A DNA stretch of 64,000 nt from DYRB01 sp963802205. Its GTDB lineage: Bacteria; Pseudomonadota; Gammaproteobacteria; Chromatiales; Chromatiaceae. Position numbers and translations under genes: made by a program. This document shows positions 17,155-25,728 of this stretch, piece by piece; the stretch's first letter is position 1; the number at the start of each line of letters is the position of its first letter. The notes beneath the pieces are model-generated. The model ran no database searches. It was not told the DNA's origin and saw nothing but the letters and a program-made list of their open reading frames with translations. Location: NCBI GenBank assembly GCA_963802205.1, contig CAWDHW010000024.1:1-64000 (forward strand), in the 5' to 3' direction.

Positions 17155-18539
17155 TCAGGTCTCCAGATGGGCGGCGATCTGGGCGTCGCTCACGCGGTGC
17201 AGCTCGCTACGCGGCAGCATGCCCAGGGCCTGCCAGCCGGCGGCCATGCTCTGGTCCAGGCTGCGCGGGGCATCCTGATTGATCACCTGTCCCTCGAAGG
17301 ATTGTCCGAACGCGAGGTACTGGCGATCCGTCGGCGAAAGCCCGTCTTCCCCCACCACGCTCGCCAGGATGCGGGTCTGCTGGGCTTGGGCATAGGAGGC
17401 ATAGAGCTGGGCGGCGAGCGCGGGATGGTCCGCGTGGGTCAGGCCCTTGCCGATGCCGTCCTTCATCAGGCGCGACAGGCTCGGCAGGAGCCGGATGGGC
17501 GGATAGAGATCGCGCCGGTGCAGGTCCCGGTCCAGCACGATCTGGCCCTCGGTGATGTAGCCGGTGAGGTCCGGGATCGGGTGGGTGATGTCGTCCGAGG
17601 GCATGGTGAGGATGGGGATCTGGGTCACCGAGCCTGCCACGCCGCGGATGCGCCCGGCCCGCTCGTAGAGCGTCGCGAGGTCCGAGTACATGTACCCCGG
17701 ATAGCCCTTGCGGCTGGGGACCTCGCCGCGGCTGGCGGAGACCTCGCGCAGGGCCTCACAGTAGTTGGTCAGGTCGGTGAGGATGACCAGGACATGCTTG
17801 CCCTCGGTGAAGGCCAGGTACTCGGCGGCGGTCAGGGCAAAACGCGGGGTCAGCAGGCGCTGGGCGCTGGAGTCGCTGGCCAGGTTCAGGAACAGCACGG
17901 TGCGGGCCAGGGCCCCGCTCTTCTCCATCTCCTCGCGGAAGAATTCGGCGCTCTCGTGGGGGATGCCGATGCCGGCGAAGACGATGGCGAAGTCCGTCGC
18001 GTCCCCCTTGCTCCCCGGGCAGGCGTGCGTTGCAGGCGATGTCCACGGCGATGCGGTCGTGGGGCAGGCCGCCGCCGGAGAACAGGGGCAGCTTTTGCCC
18101 TCGCACCAGGGAGTTCATCAGATCGATGGCGGTGAAGCCGGTCTCCAGGAACTCGCTCGGGGCCTGACGGGCAGACGCCTTGAGCGGCAGCCCCTCGACG
18201 CGAAAGGCCTTCTCGGCGGCGAGCGGCGGCCCACCGTCCAGGGGCTTGCCGACCCCATTGAAGACCCGCCCGAGGAGCCCGGGCCCGACCCGGAAGCGCA
18301 GGGGCTCACCGACAAAGCGGACCCGGGTCCCCTGGAGGGCGAGCCCCGCGGTATCGTCGAGCATCTCCACCGTGACCGACCTCCTCGTCCAGGGCGGCGA
18401 TACGCCCCAGGCGCACCCGCCCATCGGCGGACTCGACCTCGACGGCCTCGTTGAGCCCGACATCGACGCTGCGGCGCAGGAAGAGCAGGGGCCCCTCGGC
18501 GCGTTCGGCGGTCTCTTCTCCGATCAATCTGGCGTACAT
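17155..18539 (-). pseudogene. atpB: V/A-type ATPase subunit B (two frameshifts)
   Basis: Non-catalytic nucleotide-binding subunit of the head. Three frames must be joined: 18539 to about 18384 (MYARLIGEETAERAEGP), about 18384 to 18015 (GFTAIDLMNSLVRGQKLP), and about 18015 to 17155 (MPSDDITHPIPDLTGYITEG). Both breaks look like single extra bases in the coding strand, one near 18384 (after the codons for LDEEV) and one in a GGGG run at about 18013-18016. Correcting both gives 460 residues, identical in length to the intact B subunit of the right-hand operon. It lies 16 bp after atpA. As written the sequence cannot make a full B subunit. Confidence 0.87.
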
Positions 18540-18555
18540 AGCTGATAATCCTGTC

Positions 18556-20373
18556 CTATTCGCCTCCGGCGGCGCCAGCCCCGACGGGCACGTCCCGCGC
18601 CTGGCGCAATCGCCTCAGGGTCACGGTCAGGTCCCGATCAAGGCTGGAGAAGCGCTCCCAGTCGCCCTCGGGGATCTCCTCGCCCATGCGCATCAGGCCG
18701 CGGAAGATCGTCTCCGCGACGATGGCCTCGGGCGGTATCCCCTGCGTCAATAGGCCCTCGGCCCCCTCGATGAAGCGCCCGATGAGCCGCATCATCACCG
18801 CCTGTCTTTCCGGGGTGGCGTAGCGGTCGTTCAGCGAAAAGGCCGACTGACGCAGGAACGCCTGGTTGACCAACTGGGCGCACAGCAGGATCAGGCGCTG
18901 GTGCTCTGGCATGGCGTCGCGCCCGATGATGCGGGCCATGCGCTCCAGACGGGCCTCATCCTCCAGCAGCGTGAGGAAGCGCCGGCGCAGTTCCTCCCAG
19001 CGGGTGCAGTTCTTGCCATGCCACCAGCGGGCCAGGTTCTTGGCCACCACGCTGTAGGACTGCAAGGGGTGGATGGCGGGGTAGAAGCGGGCCTGGGCGC
19101 GGTGCACGTCCAGGGCCCAGAGGCAGCCGACGTAGCGCTTGGTGTGGTTGGTGACGGGCTCGGAGAAGTCCCCGGAGGGCGGGCTCACGGCCCCCAGCAC
19201 GGTGACGGCCCCGATATTCCCGCCGAGGGTGCGGACCTTGGCGGCGCGCTCGTAGAAATCCGCCAGGCGGCTCGACAGGTAGGCCGGATAGCCGGCCTCC
19301 CCGGGAAGTTCCCCCAGGCGCCCGGAGACCTCGCGCAAGGCCTCGGCCCAGCGGCTGGTGGAATCCGCCATCAGGGTGACGTTGAGCCCCTGATCCCGGA
19401 AGTACTCGGCCACCGTGATCCCGGTGTAGATGCTCGCCTCCCGCGCCGAGACCGTCATGTTGGAGGTGTTGGCGATGACCACGGTGCGCTCCAGCAGGGG
19501 TCGGCCGCTGCGCGGGTCCTCCAACTCCAGAAACTCCGAGAGCAGACCCGCCAACTCGTTGCCGCGCTCCCCGCAACCGACGTAGACGATGACATCGGCG
19601 TCGCACCATTTGGCGATGGTCTCGAGCAGCACCGTCTTGCCGGTGCCGAAGCCACCGGGGACGGCGGCGGTCCCACCGCGGGGGATCGGGAACAGGCAGT
19701 CGATGACCCGCTGGCCAGTGACCATGGGTTCGTCCGAGGGCAGGCGCTTGATGACCGGGCGCGGGACGCGCACTGGCCAATGGTGGGACATGGCCAGCTC
19801 GTGTTGGGTGCCATGGGCGTCGCGCAGGCGGCAGACGGGCGCGTCCTCGCGATAGACCCCTGCGGTGGCCATCCACACCACCTCGCCCCCTGGCAGGTCG
19901 GGCGCCACCAGGCAGCGCTGAACCAGGCCGCCGTTGCCATCGGGATTGCTCCCACCGTCGCCGACCACCGCGGGGCCGGCCTCACCAAGAACGGCACCCG
20001 GGGCCAATCGGTCCCCCACCGCGGCCCGGGGTCGAAAGGAGAAGCTTGCCGGGGTCTCATCCTTCATCCCGGGCAAGACATAGGCACCGTCCTCGGCGCT
20101 CAGGGGGCGCAGGAGCCCGTCGAAGATGCGACCGAGGATGCCGGGCCCCAGGCGCACCGAGAGCAGGCGCCCGCTGCCGTTCACCTCGACGCCGGGGCGC
20201 AGCCCACTGGTGTCCTCGTAGACCTGGACCACGATCTGGTCCCGGGCGATGCGTATGACCTCCCCGAGCAGGCGATCGGTACCCACGGTGACCGCCTCGC
20301 GCAGCCGGAAGGGGCCCTCGGGTCTGGCCCGCAGCACGGGTCCGCTGATCCAGGTGATGGTTGCAAGGCTCAT
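18556..20373 (-). CDS. atpA: V/A-type ATPase catalytic subunit A (left operon)
   Basis: 605 residues, intact. The N-terminal beta-barrel (TITWISGPVLRA) and the A-type non-homologous insert region precede the P-loop GGFGTGKTVLLE, then GERGNELAGLL and the ADSTSRWAEALREVSGRLGE segment that forms the catalytic site. It hydrolyses or makes ATP in the A3B3 head. The ATG overlaps the stop of atpE (ATGA). The second operon has its own A subunit at 30613. The two differ clearly in sequence (for example FGTGKTVLLE against FGAGKTVVQQ), so they are divergent paralogues rather than a recent duplication. Confidence 0.94.
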   Translation of the reverse strand: MSLATITWISGPVLRARPEGPFRLREAVTVGTDRLLGEVIRIARDQIVVQVYEDTSGLRPGVEVNGSGRLLSVRLGPGILGRIFDGLLRPLSAEDGAYVLPGMKDETPASFSFRPRAAVGDRLAPGAVLGEAGPAVVGDGGSNPDGNGGLVQRCLVAPDLPGGEVVWMATAGVYREDAPVCRLRDAHGTQHELAMSHHWPVRVPRPVIKRLPSDEPMVTGQRVIDCLFPIPRGGTAAVPGGFGTGKTVLLETIAKWCDADVIVYVGCGERGNELAGLLSEFLELEDPRSGRPLLERTVVIANTSNMTVSAREASIYTGITVAEYFRDQGLNVTLMADSTSRWAEALREVSGRLGELPGEAGYPAYLSSRLADFYERAAKVRTLGGNIGAVTVLGAVSPPSGDFSEPVTNHTKRYVGCLWALDVHRAQARFYPAIHPLQSYSVVAKNLARWWHGKNCTRWEELRRRFLTLLEDEARLERMARIIGRDAMPEHQRLILLCAQLVNQAFLRQSAFSLNDRYATPERQAVMMRLIGRFIEGAEGLLTQGIPPEAIVAETIFRGLMRMGEEIPEGDWERFSSLDRDLTVTLRRLRQARDVPVGAGAAGGE

Positions 20374-21020
20374 GGGTGTCCCTCCTCCGGTTCGACCGCC
20401 GCAGCCCTGACGGCCAGTAGGGCCAGCAGACGCGCCTCCAATTGCTGGCGGTCGGCTAGGAGCCCGTCGAGGCTGGCATCCAGGACGGCTGAGCGACCCT
20501 CTACGATCAAACCGGCGATGATGGAAGACTCAGCCAGGAAGCGGGGTGCCGGGGCCTGGACCTGTGCGAGCCTGGCCGCCGCCGCGACACAGGGCGCCGC
20601 CGCCTCTGGCGTGACCCAGTCCGGGGCGTGACGCACCGTCCAGGGTCCCGCCGGGAGGGCCCCCAGGGCCTGCTCCAGGGCCCGGGCGACCCAGGTCTCT
20701 CGCCTCACCGGGTCGCGCCAGCGGGCCTCCAGCAGGGCCCGCAGGTGCGGCCAGGCCAGGGCCAGGAGGTCCGCGTTGAGACGATCCCCACTCGTGCGCT
20801 CGCGGGTGGCACGTTCCGCCCGGGCCGCCTGGATCAGGGTCCGGGCGCGGCTACGCTCGGCCGCGATGCTGGTGTGCAGGTGGTCCCGCTCCCGGCGCCA
20901 GGCACGGCGCAGGGTCTCCGCCGCCTCGGCCCTGGCCTTGTCGATGGCCTCCCGGCACTCCTGGCTGCGGTAGGTCTCCACGAGCTTGAGCAGGGTCTTG
21001 GCCGACTCTTCGACATTCAT
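20370..21020 (-). CDS. atpE: V/A-type ATPase subunit E (left operon)
   Basis: 216 residues from ATG 21020 (MNVEESAKTLLKLVET). The N-terminal half is a long charged coiled coil (Arg, Glu and Ala rich, about 10-90), and the C-terminal half is a small globular domain, as expected for the peripheral-stalk subunit E that pairs with the H/G subunit to hold the head still. Sequence conservation is weak in this family, so the call rests on position between atpF and atpA and on the fold pattern. The ATG at 21020 is preferred over the longer in-frame start at 21116, which would run into atpF. Confidence 0.78.
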   Translation of the reverse strand: MNVEESAKTLLKLVETYRSQECREAIDKARAEAAETLRRAWRRERDHLHTSIAAERSRARTLIQAARAERATRERTSGDRLNADLLALAWPHLRALLEARWRDPVRRETWVARALEQALGALPAGPWTVRHAPDWVTPEAAAPCVAAAARLAQVQAPAPRFLAESSIIAGLIVEGRSAVLDASLDGLLADRQQLEARLLALLAVRAAAVEPEEGHP

Positions 21021-21045
21021 CCCAGACTCCGCGCACGCTTTGCGT

Positions 21046-21357
21046 TCATTCGGCCATACCCAGTTGTCGCCGGATGGACTCGCCGATGTCCGGCGGTTGT
21101 TCCCGTCCGCGCACATCCGGGATCACCAGGACCAGGGGCCGGCCGGCGCGCTGGGCCCCCTGGACGGCGGCCTCGCCCACCCAGGCCAGGGCCTCCTGGG
21201 TCAACAGGATGAGGGCCGCCTCGCTCCGCAGGCGGGCGAACAGGGCCGGCCCCTCCCCGCCCCCCGGGGTATGGACATCGACCCCGGCCAGGCGGAACCC
21301 GGCCGCGGAGACCTCGTCCCCGACGAAGGCGACCCTGGCCAGACCCTGGGCCATCAT
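21046..21357 (-). CDS. atpF: V/A-type ATPase subunit F (left operon)
   Basis: 103 residues with a small Rossmann-like alpha/beta pattern (VAFVGDEVSAAGFRLAGVDV and LVLVIPDVRG), matching subunit F, which attaches to the D rotor shaft. It starts directly at the end of atpK with no gap and is followed by atpE. A second Met three codons' distance upstream or downstream hardly changes the product. Its partner D is frameshifted in this operon. Confidence 0.82.
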   Translation of the reverse strand: MMAQGLARVAFVGDEVSAAGFRLAGVDVHTPGGGEGPALFARLRSEAALILLTQEALAWVGEAAVQGAQRAGRPLVLVIPDVRGREQPPDIGESIRRQLGMAE

Positions 21358-21708
21358 TCAGAGCCGGTTGAGGATGAGCACCGAGATGATGACCCCGTAG
21401 ATGGCGATACCCTCCGCCAGGCCCACCAGGATCAGCACCCGCCCAAACAGCTCCGGCTTCTCCGTCAGGGCCCCCACCGCTGCCGCCGCCACCGAGGCCA
21501 CGGCATAGCCTGCCGCGATAGAAGAGAGCCCGGTGGCCAGGGCCGCCGCCAGGTAGCCCCACTGGAGCACCCCCGGGTCGATAGACTTAGGGATTACCGC
21601 CCCCTCTGCTGCCACGACAGCGGAGTGCCATAGCAACAGGCTGCCCAAGCTCGCAAGGACCGCGACGCCGAGCACCAGGCCGGTCGCCATCAGGACTTGT
21701 CGTTTCAT
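21358..21708 (-). CDS. atpK: V/A-type ATPase proteolipid subunit K (left operon)
   Basis: 116 residues. A hydrophobic leader-like helix (about 7-30) is followed by a Gly/Ala-rich hairpin with the ion-carrying Glu at about residue 99 (LVGLAEGIAIYGV). It forms the rotating c/K ring in the membrane that moves H+ or Na+. Which ion is used cannot be decided from the visible residues. GGAG sits about 9 bases before ATG 21708. The short form, with one functional hairpin, differs from the 148-residue K of the right operon. Confidence 0.9.
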   Translation of the reverse strand: MKRQVLMATGLVLGVAVLASLGSLLLWHSAVVAAEGAVIPKSIDPGVLQWGYLAAALATGLSSIAAGYAVASVAAAAVGALTEKPELFGRVLILVGLAEGIAIYGVIISVLILNRL

Positions 21709-21779
21709 AGCGCTTCTCCGGAGCGAGTGGTTCAGTGGATAGTGCGTAGTGGACAGTGGACCAGAACACATGCCCGAAA

Positions 21780-23646
21780 CTAGCCGATCGCCGACAGTCC
21801 CGGCGGCGCCGGCAGAGGCCTGAAGACCCGCCCCGAGCCGACCAGGAAGCGGTTGAAGAACTCGAACAGCACCAGCCTGGTGGTCTGGATGGAGACCACC
21901 AGGCCCTCCAGCAGGAGGATCACCAGGTTGCCCAAGACCAGGATCAAGACCCCGGCCCACAGGGGGGCGGCATCGGCCATGGTCACCACCGCCGCCGAGA
22001 GGCTCGCGTGAGCCAGGGCGAAGGCCCCCACCCGGGCGAAGGACAGGGTATTCACCAGAATCTGCATGGTCCCCTCCAGCAGATGCCCCAGGGCGGCCAA
22101 GGCCCCCAGCAGGCGGCGGTGGACCAGGAAACTCCCCACCAGATACCAGCCCGCGCCGAGCAGTGGGACCCAAGTCCACTCGGGGCCCCACAGGAGGCGG
22201 GCGATGATCCCCAGGTAGAGGACCAGGAAACCCAGGTCCACCAGGAGCCAGCGGGTCAGTTCGCCGCGCCACAGGGCGCTGAGCCCGGCCAGGAGTTGCC
22301 CGAGGCAAAGGAGCCCCACCGCAAAGGCCAGGGGCACTACCAGAACCGGGATCGGGTGTGCCAGGGGGTGCAGCCACAGGGCCGGAATCAGATCCTCGCG
22401 CCCGAACACGCTGCCGAACAGAAGTCCGAAGACCATGGCCGAGGCCCCGCCGGGGATGAGGATACGGGCCTCCGGATAGCGCCCCTGGAGGCGCCAGCCC
22501 AGGGCGAGCAGGACCAGGCCCTGGCCCAGGTCGCCGAACATGTAGCCGAACAGCAGGGGCACTACCAGGGCCAGGATCGGGGTGGGGTCGGCCTCGTCCC
22601 CGCCGGGGATGCCGAAGGCCCGCACGAAGGGCTCGAAGGGCTTGAGCCAGGCCGGGTTGTCCAGGACCTGGGGCGGGTGCGCCCCGGCCGGCGGGCGGGT
22701 CAGGCGGATCAGGGTGCGGGTACGGGCGCGGTCCAAGGCGGCGGTCAGCTTGGCCCCGGAGAGGTCATCGGTCCAACCGGTGATCCACACCAGGTGGTCG
22801 CTGGCGGTCTCCAGGGAGCCGACGTGCTCGGCGAACCACGCCAGCCAGCCCAGCTCCCCCAGGGCATCGCCCAGGGAATAGTCCTCGAACAGGTTGTCCA
22901 ACTCGGCCTGGATGTGCACGATCCGGGTGGAGAGGAAGCTGCGGCGGGCCGCTGATGCGCACCACCGATTCCCGCGCCCCACCCTTGAGCCAGGCCGGAC
23001 GCTCGATGACACGCCCCTTCACGGACTTGATCTGGTGCTTGACCTGATCGAGCCGGTCCGCCGGACCCAGGATCATGAAACAGCGCTCGTCTTCCCAGGG
23101 GACCGACCGCGGGATCACCCAGTCCGGGAGCTTGGGATCGACATCCGCCGGCAGGATGGCGCAGAAGGTCCCGAGGACGGGCCCGGTCTGGGTGACCAGG
23201 GCAAAGTCCAGCGGACCGTCGGCGATCTTGGCCAGGATCTGCCCCAGCCACTTGAGTCCGGTGAGCTCCTCCTCACAGGCCTGGAGGGTGGCGATCAGGG
23301 GGTCGGCCTCCCGCCGCCAGGCGCGGATACGGGCCAGGCCGCGCTCCAATGCCACGGCGGGGGCTTCCACCAGGGGCCGACGCCGCAGGGTTCCGCGGTC
23401 CCAGTAACGTCGATAGCGCTCGGACCATCCGCCATACTCCGCCAGCCCCGCCGCTAAATCGGCCAAGGGACAATGGGTCAGGGCCTGGCTGCGCACCTCG
23501 ACCTCGATGGCCCCGGTGACGGCCAACTCAGCCACCGCGTGGATGGCCTCGCTGCGCGGACACAGGACCTCGAACCAGCGCGTAGAGGCGGGACGCAGGA
23601 GCATGATCAGGCCAGCCCCCGGCAGGTCAAGCAATGCCCGGTCCAT
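21780..23646 (-). pseudogene. atpI: V/A-type ATPase membrane subunit I (frameshifted)
   Basis: Starts at ATG 23646 inside the atpC stop (ATGA). The N-terminal soluble part reads LDLPGAGLIMLLRPAST and continues to about 22945, where a single extra base shifts the frame. The rest, about 22945 to 21780, contains the membrane domain with the hallmark DPTPILALVVPLLFGYMFGD and the helix carrying the essential Arg (NTLSFARVGAFAL). Removing one base gives 621 residues, close to the intact copy at 26823. Subunit I combines peripheral-stalk anchoring and the stator half-channel. The break is in the linker just before the second soluble segment. Confidence 0.87.
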
Positions 23647-24428
23647 CAGGCCGCCTCGGGTAAGACAAACAGTGCCCTGTCGATCAGGGCGGCGCGCAGG
23701 CGCTCCAGGTCGAGCGCGATCAGGGCGAGATAGCTGAAGGCGGCGGCCGGTTGCAGCGGGAGGCGGTGGAAGCCCAACCGCAGCCGTTCCCGCAGCTCGC
23801 GACGCAACGCCCAGGCGGCCTCGCCGCCGGCCTGGGGAAATGCCTGGGCATGGGCCGCGATGAGCGCGGCCAGCCCATCCATGTTTGCAAGGAAACGCCG
23901 GTCGCAGTGGGGCCACAGATGCCGCCACTCCCCGGCCCAAGCCCTGCCCCAATCCCGCAATGGGTCCGCGGCGCCCTCCCCCTTCATCGGGAGCAAGGCA
24001 CCGGCCCCGGCGGCGATGACAGCCGCGGGGTCGAGGGTCCCGTCGGGACGGCGCAACCCTTGCAGGGTACGGTCGCGTTCCATCCAGGAAGGCAACGACC
24101 CGCCGCGCCCGGCGTAGGCCAACAGCGACAGCAGAGGTAGCCAGCGCAACCAGAACACCGCCGGTCGCCAGGGGGCCGGCAACCAAGTGGCGACCTGGGT
24201 GACCTCATCCTGCCAGATGGTCCGCAATCCGCGATCCAGATCGTGGGCGTCGCTCAGGGCCGAAAAACCCTTGACCCAACTGCGCAGGGCCCCCTCGCGG
24301 GCCTCCTCAAGGAACATGCCCAGGGTCCGCGCCGCCGCCAGCCGCTGCCAGGCGTCCTCCCCCGGCAGCTCGGCGTAACGGGCCTGGACCCGCGTTTGGG
24401 CATAGGCGAAGCGACAGGGCCCGATCAT
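23646..24428 (-). CDS. atpC: V/A-type ATPase subunit C-like (left operon)
   Basis: 260 residues from ATG 24428, overlapping the upstream coiled-coil gene (ATGA) and overlapped in turn by atpI. Mostly helical and Trp/Arg/Leu-rich, it has no motif that I can name with certainty. The call as subunit C (central-stalk cap, V0 d-like) rests on its position between the H-type stalk gene and atpI, the same place that the recognisable C subunit takes in the right operon (25729). It is about 90 residues shorter than that copy and strongly diverged. Confidence 0.6.
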   Translation of the reverse strand: MIGPCRFAYAQTRVQARYAELPGEDAWQRLAAARTLGMFLEEAREGALRSWVKGFSALSDAHDLDRGLRTIWQDEVTQVATWLPAPWRPAVFWLRWLPLLSLLAYAGRGGSLPSWMERDRTLQGLRRPDGTLDPAAVIAAGAGALLPMKGEGAADPLRDWGRAWAGEWRHLWPHCDRRFLANMDGLAALIAAHAQAFPQAGGEAAWALRRELRERLRLGFHRLPLQPAAAFSYLALIALDLERLRAALIDRALFVLPEAA

Positions 24429-24790
24429 GCCCCATCCCCGAGAATCTCGCCCACCAGGGCCTCCAGGGCCTGGGCCAGAGGCGCGGAGAGGGCTGGGTGC
24501 TGGTCCGGTGCCCGATCGGGCCCAGAACTTTGGTCCGGCAGCGGAGTATGCGCCAGCTCCGCCAGGGCCCGGGCGATGGCGGCATCCGCCAGCCGGTGCG
24601 CCGTCTTGATGTGGGTCTCGCTCAAAGACGCCAGGGCCCGCGCCCGGGCCTCCGCCGCAGCGATCAGACGGGCCGCCTCGGCATGGCACTCCGCCACTGC
24701 CAGGCGGGCGTCGCGCTCCGCCGCCAGGACGCGGTTCATCGCCTCGTCCGCCGAGACCTGCCTAACAGGGGTCGTATCGCCACTGGTCAT
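24425..24790 (-). CDS. V/A-type ATPase stalk subunit H/G-like (left operon)
   Basis: 121 residues from ATG 24790. Residues about 10-80 are an uninterrupted Ala/Glu/Arg helix (ARLIAAAEARARALASL), typical of the peripheral-stalk H/G subunit that forms a coiled coil with E. The C-terminal third is Pro-rich and then amphipathic. It overlaps both neighbours by four bases (ATGA), so translation is coupled from the small membrane protein through to atpI. Low-complexity composition makes the family call tentative, but position and fold agree with the homologous place in the right operon. Confidence 0.6.
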   Translation of the reverse strand: MTSGDTTPVRQVSADEAMNRVLAAERDARLAVAECHAEAARLIAAAEARARALASLSETHIKTAHRLADAAIARALAELAHTPLPDQSSGPDRAPDQHPALSAPLAQALEALVGEILGDGA

Positions 24791-25044
24791 TCTTTCACCC
24801 CAGCCCCGGCGAGCAGGGCGCGGACATGGCGGACGGGGACGGTATGGGAGATGCCGCCGTGTGAGGCCGGGTGCAGGCCCGACGCGGCAAGGATAAGGAA
24901 ACCGGTAAAGGCGATGGCAGAGCCCTCCCGCAAGTCCGCATCCCTCCCCAGACGAAACCCCAGTAGATTGCCCACTAACCACGCCGCCCCAGTCAGCGTA
25001 TCAGGGCAGAGGATGAGCAGGGACACCAGCAAGATTACCCTCAT
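24787..25044 (-). CDS. Small membrane protein leading the left ATPase operon
   Basis: 85 residues from ATG 25044 (an in-frame start at 25065 adds seven). There are two likely membrane segments, one at the N-terminus (MRVILLVSLLILC and on) and one at about 44-58 (AIAFTGFLILAASG), with a charged loop between. I do not recognise the family. Its stop codon overlaps the ATG of the next gene (ATGA), which is good evidence that it is translated as part of the ATPase operon. Small hydrophobic proteins at the head of other ATPase operons (AtpI of F-types, AtpQ/AtpR of N-ATPases) help ring assembly or ion supply. A comparable role is possible but not shown. The right operon has no equivalent. Confidence 0.5.
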   Translation of the reverse strand: MRVILLVSLLILCPDTLTGAAWLVGNLLGFRLGRDADLREGSAIAFTGFLILAASGLHPASHGGISHTVPVRHVRALLAGAGVKE

Positions 25045-25224
25045 AGTAGACGGGTCCCGATGCAAGCGGTCGCGGGCGGCCCGATTGGGCCGAGCGCCTT
25101 ACCCACCTGGGTATAGGGGGTGGCAAGCGCGGCCCGGGTCCGGCCCAAAGCGACACCGCAAGATCGCCAGAGGCAAGCAGCCTAACATCCCGCAATGCCG
25201 CTGTGCGGCCGAAGCGGGACGGTG

Positions 25225-25238
25225 TTGACCTGGGTCAA
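25225..25238. promoter_or_regulatory. FNR/CRP-family palindrome between the two ATPase operons
   Basis: TTGACCTGGGTCAA is a perfect TTGAC-N4-GTCAA inverted repeat of the FNR/ANR/DNR type (FNR consensus TTGAT-N4-ATCAA). It sits about 70 bp before the first start of the right operon and about 190 bp before that of the left one. This distance fits activation of the rightward promoter at around -41.5 and possibly of the leftward one. I could not identify convincing -10 boxes on either strand. Confidence 0.5.
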
Positions 25239-25306
25239 GCCGAATGCAGATCATGCCGCAGCGCAGCAGACCACGGCGCGCATTTTTCCGGGTATTCCCG
25301 TAAGCT

Positions 25307-25660
25307 ATGCAGCTTCTCAATGCTGTGAATGAGGCCATGCCGGTGGACGATACCCTGCAGAGACTCCTGGATGCCGAGGTGCGCGCCGAGAAGATCGCGC
25401 AACAGGCCGAGGCCGAGCAAGAGCAGATCATACAGGGGGCGCTCAAGGAGGCCCGCGCAGAGGAGGAACGCTTCACCGCACGCATCCCGGACCTGCACCG
25501 TGCCGACATCGCCAAGGCCCAGGATCGTGCCGACCAGACCGTCGCAGAGCTTAAACGCCGCTACGACGAGCGGCATGTGCTACTGCGCAACCAGGCCGAA
25601 CAGCGCGAGGAGGAGGCCTTGGCGGCCGCCTTCCAGGTCCTGATCAGTCCGGATATCTGA
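25307..25660 (+). CDS. V/A-type ATPase stalk subunit H/G-like (right operon)
   Basis: 117 residues, or 107 if the Met at 25337 (MPVDDTLQRLLDAE) is used; the latter has a TGAGG-like site and begins at the conserved part. Almost the whole protein is a charged helix (KIAQQAEAEQEQIIQ), the hallmark of the peripheral-stalk H/G subunit that pairs with E. It is the first gene of the right operon, about 70-100 bp downstream of the FNR-like palindrome, and is followed after 68 bp by the C subunit. Coiled-coil composition limits confidence in the exact family. Confidence 0.65.
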   Translation: MQLLNAVNEAMPVDDTLQRLLDAEVRAEKIAQQAEAEQEQIIQGALKEARAEEERFTARIPDLHRADIAKAQDRADQTVAELKRRYDERHVLLRNQAEQREEEALAAAFQVLISPDI

Positions 25661-25728
25661 CCCCGGCGGTCCGATCCCAGACCCCGGCCAGCCCCGCGCC
25701 CTCCAGCCGCCCACAGTAGTACCGCAGC

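Noticed and set aside
16510..20631. Two long plus-strand frames opposite the left ATPase genes
   Set aside because: Their translations are Gly/Gln/Arg-rich reverse shadows, while the minus strand encodes clear A and B subunits.
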